Below the pieces are notes generated by a model. It was not told the DNA's origin. It saw nothing but the letters and a program-made list of their open reading frames with translations, and made no database searches. DNA of 64,000 nt, taken from contig CAWCZQ010000005.1 in the NCBI GenBank assembly GCA_963800205.1, positions 248,001-312,000 of the forward strand, in the 5' to 3' direction. Shown one piece after another: positions 52,934 through 61,712 of this stretch (within the stretch, counting starts at the first letter, position 1; each line of letters opens with the position of its first letter). Source of the DNA: UBA6224 sp963800205. Lineage in GTDB: Bacteria; Patescibacteriota; Saccharimonadia; Saccharimonadales; UBA4665. A program made the position numbers and the translations under genes.

Positions 52934-54262
52934 TTAAACCTGTAACATCCGATCAATTTTGTCGCGAATAGAGCCCGCGTCTTTCTCTGTAAATTGTAGC
53001 GTATCCAGCCCTACCCGGAGAAGACCTAACGCGGTAATAAAGGTATGGTCGGTGACATCTCCCGTCTGATCCTGAATGCCCACAACCTGGTCCGGGCGAA
53101 TATGGTGGACCGATGGCTTACGCGTAAACGGTAGCTGCCGGTACCATTCAGTCTTCTCCAGCTCTTCCATGAGAGCTGCCAGACTTGATCCACCACCACA
53201 CAAGAACATGCGATGCGGTAAATGATCGAGCTTATTAAATTCACTCAGGGCCAATTCTACCCCATTAATCCAGACGTCGACGGTCTTTTGCAGCGCATCC
53301 TCTACGTCTTTTTCTTTCTGAGATGGCATTTTGCTGGTGCCCAGTGCTAATTTGAGGCGTTCGGCCTGGTCAAATTCGAGGCCTAGCTCGCGTTCGACTG
53401 AACGAGTGTATGCTCTCCCCCCAATGCCAAACATCTTGGTGCCCTGCACGCCGCCGTCATTAATAACGGCAATATCTGTCGTTCCACCACCAATATCCAT
53501 GAGGATCGCGCTAAAATTATTACTCTGACGATCGCCAATAACCGACCGGGAGACAGCAAAAGGTTCGGCCGCAACGGCAAGCAAGTCTAAATCTAGTTCT
53601 TGCGCAATGCGTTCCAGCGCACCAATGTGAATCATCGGTGCAAAGGCGGTGTAGAGTTGTACTACGACATCTTTGCCCTGAAAACCGATGGGGTTCGTAA
53701 CGGGATAGCCGTCTATCTCGATACTAACCAAAGCACTGTTTACTAACCGAACGTCGACTTCTTTGCCGCCCAACTCCATGGCTAACTGCTGCTTGGCACG
53801 ATTTTCGGCGCGCTGCTGTACTACTCGAATAATACGTTCCATTTCGTCAATATCTATCTGATCGTGTGAATTTTTACGCGCAACTCGTACGGTGGTGGTG
53901 GTTCCTTTTACGAGCTCGCCAGCGATACCGATCACAGCGGTACGAGCACTCACGCCCGCCTGCTCTTCGGCTTTACCCAATGCCTTGTCGCAATTCTGGA
54001 CGACGCTGACAATATCCGATACGGCGCCAGCTTGCATATCACTCAACTTTTGGTGTTGGCGGCCAACCCCAATGACTTCTATGTTTCCGTCATCGGTTAC
54101 TTTACCGATGAGAGCTTTGACGACTTCGGTCCCGATATCGAGGGCGACGATGTATTTTTCTTCAGAATTTTTAAGCCGGCCAGCCGCGCTCGTGGCTTGG
54201 CGAGCCGCTGCTCCTGCCTTACTGGCAGCCTTGCGGCTATAGTCTTTGAACTTATCAAGCAT
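52934..54262 (-). CDS. FtsA/PilM-type actin-like ATPase
   Basis: About 442 aa. Actin-fold motifs: phosphate 1 ALDIGTEVVKALIG, phosphate 2 LMDIGGGTTDIAVI, and adenosine loop LCGGGSSLAALMEEL. The SHS2/1C-like insert is present (SALVSIEIDGYPVTNPIGFQG), as in FtsA. FtsA tethers FtsZ to the membrane. The usual C-terminal amphipathic helix is not obvious here; an N-terminal amphipathic basic helix (FKDYSRKAASKAGAAARQAT) may do the job instead. Two ATG codons are close; the second, at 54262, lies 9 nt after TAAAAT. Confidence 0.88.
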   Translation of the reverse strand: MLDKFKDYSRKAASKAGAAARQATSAAGRLKNSEEKYIVALDIGTEVVKALIGKVTDDGNIEVIGVGRQHQKLSDMQAGAVSDIVSVVQNCDKALGKAEEQAGVSARTAVIGIAGELVKGTTTTVRVARKNSHDQIDIDEMERIIRVVQQRAENRAKQQLAMELGGKEVDVRLVNSALVSIEIDGYPVTNPIGFQGKDVVVQLYTAFAPMIHIGALERIAQELDLDLLAVAAEPFAVSRSVIGDRQSNNFSAILMDIGGGTTDIAVINDGGVQGTKMFGIGGRAYTRSVERELGLEFDQAERLKLALGTSKMPSQKEKDVEDALQKTVDVWINGVELALSEFNKLDHLPHRMFLCGGGSSLAALMEELEKTEWYRQLPFTRKPSVHHIRPDQVVGIQDQTGDVTDHTFITALGLLRVGLDTLQFTEKDAGSIRDKIDRMLQV

Positions 54263-54344
54263 ATGCATAATATTTTAGCACAAAAACTGTGGTGTAAATC
54301 GTAGAATAATTGCTTTTTTCGTTTTTTATGGTATTGTTAAAATT

Positions 54345-55346
54345 ATGAGTATGCTTTCTTCACTGGAGTTCCAGAATACTGTTGCCGTAGATTTAGAAAT
54401 GCCCACCAAACCCTACCTTATGGCACGAGCGGAAACTCTTCATACGGCACACCAGCTAATCATCCAGTCCGAACCTACAGTACTTGCTGAAGAATATCGC
54501 GGAATCCCCACCATGCCTCCCGAAGATGCGGGCCCACTTTCTATCTGTGCGGCAGCAACACATGTAAGCGCACGACTCACAGAACACAAAGAAGAGCCCA
54601 TACCCCAATTGGCTGTCCTTTTTAGTGGACGGCACAAAGCCGCTCTTTTTAATTCCCTGCCGAGCACGAGCGATCGCGGTCGAGAAACCTATTTTAACGT
54701 CAACTACAAAGATAGTAACGATGAGCAACAAGTAGCCCTGGAAGCCTGCGACAATCTATGTTTGAGCCTCGATAACGCCGTACCGACACCGCATGGGAGT
54801 TTTTCTGAGCTGTCACATCCTCGTTTTATGCTTCCGTTTAGCACCATAGCAAAGTCTATAGGGACACTATTACTGCCTTATGCCAGAACGGTCGCGCTGG
54901 AACAATCCTACTCATGTCGTTCTTTTGGTGTCAGTAACATGGCCAATCTTATACCTGAGAGCAAAGAATTCCCCGCCACGGAACATAGTCAAGAAATCAA
55001 TTTATACGAAATGGGCTATGGAGCTCGATTACTCATCAGAAGTATGGCGACAGAAGGTTGTGACGACGAACGAGAGATTGTACGTCTGTCTGTCTTAGCA
55101 CCCTACGAAACCAGTCAGGGCCTTATCATGAAGCAAATCCAGTACAATTTTGACCCGGCACGAAAGCACATCAGGACAAGCGGCAAACTTATCCTCATGA
55201 GCAACGATCTATCGGTTCCTCAGCTAAAAACCCAAGTTCGTAAAGATTGGCCTACATCGGGCAGCATGAAACCCGCCAAAGCCGCACTTGAAGCACTGCA
55301 AGAGGATTTTCTTAACAACTTCGGTCAAACCTATCCTACTGGCTAA
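54345..55346 (+). CDS. Soluble protein, unknown
   Basis: A 333-aa protein without signal or membrane helix, mixed alpha/beta, with several Cys scattered. I do not recognise it. Start: TATTGT lies 7 nt before the ATG with TTGCTT about 16 nt further up, so leaderless. The 3' end is 4 nt from the convergent alaS stop. Confidence 0.65.
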   Translation: MSMLSSLEFQNTVAVDLEMPTKPYLMARAETLHTAHQLIIQSEPTVLAEEYRGIPTMPPEDAGPLSICAAATHVSARLTEHKEEPIPQLAVLFSGRHKAALFNSLPSTSDRGRETYFNVNYKDSNDEQQVALEACDNLCLSLDNAVPTPHGSFSELSHPRFMLPFSTIAKSIGTLLLPYARTVALEQSYSCRSFGVSNMANLIPESKEFPATEHSQEINLYEMGYGARLLIRSMATEGCDDEREIVRLSVLAPYETSQGLIMKQIQYNFDPARKHIRTSGKLILMSNDLSVPQLKTQVRKDWPTSGSMKPAKAALEALQEDFLNNFGQTYPTG

Positions 55347-55350
55347 GCTG

Positions 55351-57240
55351 TTAGCGTAACACTGCTTTGATGCGGCGTATGCCGGCTGAGCTGGATTCTT
55401 CTTTGGTAATTTTAAAGCGCTTGCCGCCTTCGGCTAGTTGTCCCGTGTGATCAACGTGTGGACCACCACAAATCTCAAAACTAAACGGTGTTTCTTCGCC
55501 CTCGGCTTGCATACGGTAGCACTTGACCGTCTCGCCATAGCGGTCGCCAAAGGCACCCAATACATGCAGCTCATTACGGGCATAGTCAGTCGGATGTTCT
55601 TCCCAGGTTACTTTCAGATCTTTAGCAATTTGATCATTGACCATAGCTTCGACCTGCTGGATTTGTTCAGGAGTCATTTTGTCAGGGTGACTAAAATCAA
55701 AGCGCAGGCGCTCCTCGGTAATATTGCTGCCGTGTTGAATCACATGATCGCCTAGGACCGTGCGCAAGCTCTGGTACATCAAATGCGTGGCGGTGTGGTA
55801 CTTTTTGTGCTGCATGGTCTGACCGCCGAGGCCGCCCTTAAAGGTCCCTTTCGCAGCAGTCTGGCTACGCTGGCGTTGCTCTGCCATATGTTTATCAAAA
55901 TCGGCTCGCCAATTTTCAGGTACCGCAATATCTTGTTTAAACGCTTCTTCAACACTGAGTTCCACGGGGAATCCGTAGGTATCATAGAGCTGAAATAGTT
56001 CTGCGCCAGTTAGGCCGTCGTCTTTGCGCTTGTGCAGTTCGCGAATACCTTTTCTCAAAGTTTGACGGAAGGCTTTTTCTTCTTTGACGAGGACGGCGAT
56101 AACCTCGTCACGGCTCTTGGCCACTTCGGGAAAGTCGTCATGATAGATATCGGCGATGACGGGCACGACTTGCTCGAGGAAGTTCTGCTCAACCCCCAAA
56201 TCAAAAGCGAACCGAATAGCACGACGCAGCAATCGGCGCATCACATAGCCCTGCTCTTTGTTACTTGGTTTGACGCCATCGACCGCTAAAAAGGTTGCTG
56301 CCCGTAGATGGTCGGCTATTACTCGCATACTTTCGGTGTGACTGTCGTAGTTTTTTCCAGATATTGCTTCGAGCTTATCGAGGATGGGTCGCAGCAGACT
56401 TATCTGGAAGACATCCGGATTGTCGATGCTGGCGGCCGCTATGCGTTCTAGGCCCCCACCGAAGTCAACATTTTGTTTTGGTAACTTTTCAAAACCTTCG
56501 GCGGTTTTGATGTACTCCATAAAGACCGAGTTGCCGATTTCCATATAGCGACCGCAGTCGCAGTTGGGGTGGCACTTTTTACCATATTTGGGATCATGCT
56601 CGATAAAATCGAATTCGTAGAAGACTTCGCTATCCGGTCCACCTGGTTCGCCCACGGGCATGTCGCCAATATCGCCGGCCCGACACCACCAGTTTTTGCT
56701 GGCATCATAAAAGAAAATTCGTCCATCCTCCGGCATACCCACAAGGGCACCGTCGGCTTCGCTTCCAACTTCTACCGATTCGGCGACAATCCCTGCGCCG
56801 CCAAAGAGATCTTTCCATATCTTGGCACTTTCATCATCACGCGGAATATTATGGTCTTTGTCACCCATAAAACACGTTACATACAGTCGTTTTGGATCGA
56901 GACCGACTATTTCTGTCAAAAAATCAAAAAACCATGGCAGCTGTTCTGCCTTAAAGTAATCACCCAAACTCCAGTTACCGAGCATTTCAAAAAAGGTGGT
57001 GTGCCGATTGTCGCCGACTTCTTCTATGTCTTGGGCGCGCAGACAAGTCTGACTGTCGGCGAGTCGAGTGCCGTTAGGATGTTCTTGCCCCAGTAAGTAC
57101 GGTAGTAATGGCTGCATACCGCTACCAGTAAACAGCGTAGTTGGATCGTCATGAGGCACCAAAGCGGCGCGCGGAATAACCGCGTGATTATTTTGCTGGC
57201 AAAACTCCAAATATTTCTGACGTATTTTGTGCGCATCCAT
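55351..57240 (-). CDS. alaS: Alanyl-tRNA synthetase, short form
   Basis: A 629-aa class II synthetase. The catalytic core (CQQNNHAVIPRAALVPHDDPTTLFTGSGMQP, GDYFKAEQLPWF, GGGLERIAA), the tRNA-recognition helices (GVKPSNKEQGYVMRRLLRRAIRFA), and the editing domain with zinc ligands (KYHTATHLMY, CGGPHVDHTGQL) are all present. The C-Ala/DHHA1 oligomerisation domain of 870-aa enzymes is absent. This shorter form is familiar from reduced lineages. Promoter TTGTGA and TAAAAT with a 17-nt spacer stand 8 nt before the ATG (leaderless). Confidence 0.95.
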   Translation of the reverse strand: MDAHKIRQKYLEFCQQNNHAVIPRAALVPHDDPTTLFTGSGMQPLLPYLLGQEHPNGTRLADSQTCLRAQDIEEVGDNRHTTFFEMLGNWSLGDYFKAEQLPWFFDFLTEIVGLDPKRLYVTCFMGDKDHNIPRDDESAKIWKDLFGGAGIVAESVEVGSEADGALVGMPEDGRIFFYDASKNWWCRAGDIGDMPVGEPGGPDSEVFYEFDFIEHDPKYGKKCHPNCDCGRYMEIGNSVFMEYIKTAEGFEKLPKQNVDFGGGLERIAAASIDNPDVFQISLLRPILDKLEAISGKNYDSHTESMRVIADHLRAATFLAVDGVKPSNKEQGYVMRRLLRRAIRFAFDLGVEQNFLEQVVPVIADIYHDDFPEVAKSRDEVIAVLVKEEKAFRQTLRKGIRELHKRKDDGLTGAELFQLYDTYGFPVELSVEEAFKQDIAVPENWRADFDKHMAEQRQRSQTAAKGTFKGGLGGQTMQHKKYHTATHLMYQSLRTVLGDHVIQHGSNITEERLRFDFSHPDKMTPEQIQQVEAMVNDQIAKDLKVTWEEHPTDYARNELHVLGAFGDRYGETVKCYRMQAEGEETPFSFEICGGPHVDHTGQLAEGGKRFKITKEESSSAGIRRIKAVLR

Positions 57241-57248
57241 GACTACTC

Positions 57249-57277
57249 ATTTTACACATCGACCCCTTATATCACAA
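57249..57277 (-). promoter_or_regulatory. alaS promoter, leaderless
   Basis: On the minus strand: TTGTGA (57272-57277), a 17-nt spacer, TAAAAT (57249-57254), 8 nt to the ATG. Confidence 0.7.
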
Positions 57278-57310
57278 CGACCATTCCTCTGTAAGGCCCT
57301 TTACACGATG

Positions 57311-57339
57311 TTGCTTTTGTTGGATAAGAGGTCTAAAGT
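57311..57339 (+). promoter_or_regulatory. Promoter of the metallophosphoesterase gene, leaderless
   Basis: TTGCTT (57311-57316), a 17-nt spacer, TAAAGT (57334-57339), 8 nt to the ATG at 57348. Confidence 0.65.
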
Positions 57340-57347
57340 AGTCAGTA

Positions 57348-59249
57348 ATGAACGGCACAACAAGCGCGGCTGAAGTCGCGTCTCGTACCGGTAATGTCCC
57401 TTTCTCCGCCGAATACCAGCGGCCAGTATCGGCTGGTCTCGCCGGACGTCTCGGTCGAATCGCAGCGAGTGCGACCATTATTTCTGGCGCGGCCATCGCC
57501 GGCGCCGGTCTCGCCGTCAGCCGCGTGCCCGCTACCGTAGAGCTGGCGCCGGGACTCAGTGTAGAGTCTTCGTTGCATCACGATAATACGACCCACGTAG
57601 AATTTGGCCCACTGGGTGTTCTAAACATCCCCGCAGCCCACCAAGATATACCACTGATTGGTTCGGTGGCAGCTAATTTGCGAGTAAAACCAATAGCGGT
57701 CGGAGATCCAACCAAGTATAACCTCGACAACCTGGCTGGCTTATCTCACAACCCCGCTCACAGTATAAGCACGCCCATACTGCGAGCAGCGAGCGATCGG
57801 CTAGCTGAAGGTGGAGCTGCCGGGACAGCGATAGGCATAGGTATCGTTGGTGCCGGCTATCGCCGTCGGCGTCAGGCCACAAAACACACAGCATTGCGAA
57901 ATGCCTTCGACCGATATGAGCGTACGACTGATGATATCGCCACAAAATCTGAAAACTCATCCGACTGGCGAGAGCTAAAGAATCAAGTCAACGTCATCAC
58001 TTCTCCTAGTCGTCGGGTGCGGCCGATCGTATTTCTGTTGGCCGGTGTAGCCCTGACTGGTACGGCAGCAGCAAATCCTGGGGATATCGTCCATCAAAAT
58101 TTACCCATACCGCAAACGCGTCCCCTTAGTCCAGCTCTGACTGCTCAGGTACCGACCCTCGAGGGTGCAACCGTAACTGGTACCGGCGGATGGGCAGTCA
58201 ATAAAGCTGCCCGGAAATTAGCTAATTTCACAGCGGACGTCGATAATACCTGGCGCAGCAACGCCCGACAGTTGCGCCGCGAAATCAACAACCTGAACGA
58301 GCATGACAAACTCTCCTGGCAAACAGATGATGATATCGTCCCTGTCCTGCATATCTCTGACGTACACTGCAATCAACCTTTCATGCGCTACTATCTACCG
58401 GAATTAATCCGCGACTTTCACATTCCTCTGGTTGCCAACACCGGCGACCAATACAATCTAGCCAACTCTTCATTCCTCGACAACAACTGTATGTCCACAA
58501 TGATCGATGTATTAAATCCAGAGGGACTGGATGGCCAACGGACTACCATGGTCTACGTTGCTGGCAACCACGACCCCCTCTACGTTCCAAGAGCTTTGCA
58601 AAACACCCGCTATCGTGACGCAGCGGGCACGAGCTACCACCCTCTCCTGCCACTGACCGACCGTAACCACCATACTGCTACCACGGATGGCATTACTTTT
58701 GTTGGCGAGAGCGATCACACTAAAACTGCCTTCGACGGTACGACGCCGCGCGATTACGCAAGCCAAACAAAACTACTGACTCAGCAAGGACAAACTACAG
58801 CGACAGCGGCTTGCAAGGCTGCCGAGAGTGGTATAAAACCCATTGCTTTGGCGCACGAACCTCTTGCCGCAGAAGCAGTCGTAGCCAGCGGCTGCGCATC
58901 ATTGGTGCTGAGTGGGCATCTGCACATGAGTCAACCACTTGAAACAATTCATAATCTTGACGGCAGCGATACGGTACAGCAGATTGTTGGTTCGGCTAGC
59001 GGCGCAGGACCGAATAATTATAATACTATCTACTCCAAGCCGACGGCTTTAGCCGAATCTCGGATTGATCTGATTCGACGATCCACAGGTGAATTTGCCG
59101 GAGATATTCGAATCGTCGTCACACCAGCCAACCAAGTATCTGTCCAGTTCGAAGCGCCACCAAAAGAACACCAAATCGCAATAACTCCACCTCCCCAAGC
59201 AGTTGATGAATTAAACAAATCTGCCGACGTAGTTACCCGCACGCAGTAA
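57348..59249 (+). CDS. Membrane-anchored metallophosphoesterase
   Basis: 633 aa. Two hydrophobic segments (about residues 33-57 and 225-245) frame a first soluble part. The C-terminal 300 residues are a calcineurin-type phosphoesterase: HISDVH, NTGDQYN, GNHDP, then a late AHEP and SGHLHM. These are the five metal-binding motifs in the normal order. The substrate is unknown; the anchored, probably outward-facing domain points to phosphate esters at the surface. It is divergent from alaS. Confidence 0.85.
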   Translation: MNGTTSAAEVASRTGNVPFSAEYQRPVSAGLAGRLGRIAASATIISGAAIAGAGLAVSRVPATVELAPGLSVESSLHHDNTTHVEFGPLGVLNIPAAHQDIPLIGSVAANLRVKPIAVGDPTKYNLDNLAGLSHNPAHSISTPILRAASDRLAEGGAAGTAIGIGIVGAGYRRRRQATKHTALRNAFDRYERTTDDIATKSENSSDWRELKNQVNVITSPSRRVRPIVFLLAGVALTGTAAANPGDIVHQNLPIPQTRPLSPALTAQVPTLEGATVTGTGGWAVNKAARKLANFTADVDNTWRSNARQLRREINNLNEHDKLSWQTDDDIVPVLHISDVHCNQPFMRYYLPELIRDFHIPLVANTGDQYNLANSSFLDNNCMSTMIDVLNPEGLDGQRTTMVYVAGNHDPLYVPRALQNTRYRDAAGTSYHPLLPLTDRNHHTATTDGITFVGESDHTKTAFDGTTPRDYASQTKLLTQQGQTTATAACKAAESGIKPIALAHEPLAAEAVVASGCASLVLSGHLHMSQPLETIHNLDGSDTVQQIVGSASGAGPNNYNTIYSKPTALAESRIDLIRRSTGEFAGDIRIVVTPANQVSVQFEAPPKEHQIAITPPPQAVDELNKSADVVTRTQ

Positions 59250-59251
59250 CA

Positions 59252-59280
59252 TTGACGTATACGCTACCGAGTGGCATGAT
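59252..59280 (+). promoter_or_regulatory. Promoter of the 129-aa gene, leaderless
   Basis: TTGACG (59252-59257), a 17-nt spacer, CATGAT (59275-59280), 6 nt to the ATG at 59287. Confidence 0.55.
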
Positions 59281-59286
59281 ACGTGC

Positions 59287-59676
59287 ATGATTAAGCCCTG
59301 TAATGAATGTCCGAGCAAGCAATACCTCGAGATGACGGCTCGCGAAAAGTCAGCCAATCGACAAGCCACTGCACTCAACAGTCGGGCCCTGGAACAATGT
59401 GGTCTTGGTGATCGAATAAGTGGTCGTCGAAGTAAGATTTTGGGGTATCTTCTTGGCAACAAGAACATGGCAAAACACTTCGACCTAATACTTTCAGATG
59501 AACTAGAGCAAAACGTAATAGACTGTACAGGACCATTCGAACGAACATCACCTGCAGCGAATAGCGAGGGCGAAGTCCACCTCTGGCGCGATAGAATCTG
59601 TGGCGCTCAAGCGGTCGAGAATCTCTCGACCGAATCCATCGACATCGACTTTCTAAACGACAATTCCGCCACCTAG
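59287..59676 (+). CDS. Small protein with N-terminal CxxC, unknown
   Basis: A 129-aa soluble protein. It opens with CNEC (residues 5-8) and has later single Cys residues (QCGLG, DCTGP, ICGAQ). The N-terminal half looks helical, the rest acidic. No family recognised. The own promoter supports it. The 3' end overlaps the convergent mnmA gene by 24 nt. Confidence 0.6.
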   Translation: MIKPCNECPSKQYLEMTAREKSANRQATALNSRALEQCGLGDRISGRRSKILGYLLGNKNMAKHFDLILSDELEQNVIDCTGPFERTSPAANSEGEVHLWRDRICGAQAVENLSTESIDIDFLNDNSAT

Positions 59677-60708
59677 GCAACTATCGCCATCGTAAAACAC
59701 CGCGGACTGACCAGGCGTAACTGCCCGAACCGATTCTTCCATGTTGACGATGATGTTTGCTTTTTCCATGGCAATTGAGCACTGTACGAGCTCTTGACGG
59801 TAGCGCGTCCGCACCTGGAGTGGCCGACGAAACGTTGGCGCCCCATTGATCCAGTGGACATTTGCTAGAATAAGCCGCTCCTTCCAGAGCCGGTCGTCAT
59901 CAAGGTTCGTCGTCACGTATACTTCGTTTTTGTCCATGTCTTTACCAACCACGTAGTACGGCAACCCTCCGCCAATATTCAAGCCATGCCGCTGACCAAT
60001 CGTATAAAACAGCGCGCCGTCGTGCTCACCGATAGTACGGCCAAACTGGTCAACAATACTGCCAGGTTCTGTCTGGACAAACTGCTCTAAAAACTCACGA
60101 ATGCCAACTTTGCCGACAAAGCAGATGCCTTGGCTATCCTTCTTCTCGGCGGTGGCCAGACCGAATTTTTTGGCGATGTCCCGTACCGCCGGTTTTTCGT
60201 AGTCGCCAATCGGCATCAATGTACGCCGTAATGCGTCTTCGGTTACCCGGTACAAAAAATAGCTTTGGTCTTTATTGGCATCGGTACCAACAAGAAGCTT
60301 GCCGTCCTGAATACGGGCATAGTGGCCGGTGGCGATCATATCGGCGCCGTCCTCGAGGGCTGTGTCCAAAAAAAGCCGGAACTTAATTTCTTGATTGCAC
60401 ATGATATCCGGATTGGGCGTAATGCCACTTTTGTAACCATCGAGCATATAGTCAACTACTTTGTGTCGGTAGTCTTTCTCGAAATCATACATTTTGAACG
60501 GAATATCGAGCTGTACGGCCACCCGTTTGGCATCTTGGTAGTCCTCTTTCCATGGACACTGAAAACCCGGCAAGTCTTGGCTCCAGTTCTTCATATATAC
60601 GCCCGTCACATCATAGCCCTGTTCTTGTAACAGGGCAGCCGTCACGGAGCTATCCACTCCCCCAGACATACCAACATAGACTTTTACGCCTGCATTATCT
60701 TTTGCCAT
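59653..60708 (-). CDS. mnmA: MnmA, tRNA 2-thiouridylase
   Basis: A 351-aa enzyme with the PP-loop GMSGGVDSS, and the two catalytic cysteines in PNPDIMCNQEIKF and DSQGICFVG. The DGYKSGITPNPD and GQRHGLNIGGG segments are as expected. It makes 2-thiouridine at position 34 of tRNAs for Lys, Glu and Gln. TAAAAT lies 9 nt before the ATG. With TrhO and AlaS it adds to the tRNA functions here. Confidence 0.96.
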   Translation of the reverse strand: MAKDNAGVKVYVGMSGGVDSSVTAALLQEQGYDVTGVYMKNWSQDLPGFQCPWKEDYQDAKRVAVQLDIPFKMYDFEKDYRHKVVDYMLDGYKSGITPNPDIMCNQEIKFRLFLDTALEDGADMIATGHYARIQDGKLLVGTDANKDQSYFLYRVTEDALRRTLMPIGDYEKPAVRDIAKKFGLATAEKKDSQGICFVGKVGIREFLEQFVQTEPGSIVDQFGRTIGEHDGALFYTIGQRHGLNIGGGLPYYVVGKDMDKNEVYVTTNLDDDRLWKERLILANVHWINGAPTFRRPLQVRTRYRQELVQCSIAMEKANIIVNMEESVRAVTPGQSAVFYDGDSCLGGGIVV

Positions 60709-60753
60709 AACCTGACTATTTTAGCAAAATAAAAGGGTTTTGTCGGCTATGGC

Positions 60754-61668
60754 TTACTGACCATTGCGGATTTTGTCGAGACGCCGACGAATAACGTAGA
60801 GTTCGTTACGACTGCCCAGCCAAAAAGCTAGCAACAGCAGTGGAATGACGGGCAGGAAGAAGTACCATTCGGGTGCAAGCTCGACTTTAGCGGCATTATT
60901 TGTGCCGGCCCCCTTGCCGCCTGGTTGCTGTGTCGCTTCACCATTGGCTACCGCAATGAGCTGTAAGTAAGCTGCGCTGCCATTTTTGTCGGTAGCTTTT
61001 ATAACGACAGTATAGACACCAGCATTGTCATAGGTGTGCGAAATACTAATATTACCGGCAAAGTTCTGACTCTTGAGGTCACTACCCGAAGAATCGCCCC
61101 AGTCGACACTCAAAGCATAGGGGCCGGTACCACCACTTAAGACTATCGGCCACGTCAGAACACTACCCGGATTAGCACCACGCCGAGCATAGGTACTGGT
61201 GAGCGTCAGCTGCGTGCCATACTGCGCATACTGGGCGTCGTTGAACGTGACGCTGACAATATTGGAATCAGGTCCAGCTTGATCAAGCGAATCATATACG
61301 CGGGCCACTAAATCATTTTTGCCACTAAATAAACTAACCTGCAACGAGTAGCTACCATTCTTACAAACAGTGGAACCGACAAAGACATTATTGGAAAAAA
61401 CCTTGACCAGTAGATCTGTTTTACAGAGTCCGGCAACTGTTATGGGCGAGCTAGTAAACGTCTGACCCCGATTGGGTGTCGATATGCTGGCAGCTTGCTT
61501 TGGGGGTGGTGCTGATATACGCCCTTCTAATCCGACTGAGCCGGACTGCTCTGGGTTGGGTGAGCCAATTGCCAAAGCAGTCGGTGGATGGGCGACGAGT
61601 GCCAATAGCAGAAGGGCACTGGCCGCAATGAGTCGTATAGTGACTAGGAATCTGCTGGAGGGATTCAT
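60754..61668 (-). CDS. PKD-domain surface protein with C-terminal membrane anchor
   Basis: About 304 aa from the chosen ATG. A signal peptide (IRLIAASALLLLALVAHPPTALA), two Ig-like/PKD-type beta domains (ISTPNRGQTFTSSPITVAGLC, then ALSVDWGDSSGSDLKSQ...SHTYDNAGVYTVVIKATD), a linker, and a C-terminal membrane helix (WYFFLPVIPLLLLAFWLG) with a basic end. Such domains mediate binding at the surface. The frame is open 13 codons upstream to a TTG; the ATG at 61668 sits directly before the signal peptide. It follows the DUF916-like gene closely. Confidence 0.78.
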   Translation of the reverse strand: MNPSSRFLVTIRLIAASALLLLALVAHPPTALAIGSPNPEQSGSVGLEGRISAPPPKQAASISTPNRGQTFTSSPITVAGLCKTDLLVKVFSNNVFVGSTVCKNGSYSLQVSLFSGKNDLVARVYDSLDQAGPDSNIVSVTFNDAQYAQYGTQLTLTSTYARRGANPGSVLTWPIVLSGGTGPYALSVDWGDSSGSDLKSQNFAGNISISHTYDNAGVYTVVIKATDKNGSAAYLQLIAVANGEATQQPGGKGAGTNNAAKVELAPEWYFFLPVIPLLLLAFWLGSRNELYVIRRRLDKIRNGQ

Positions 61669-61712
61669 CTTACTTATTACCATAACCGACTTGCACGTCG
61701 GCAGCAAGTTCT

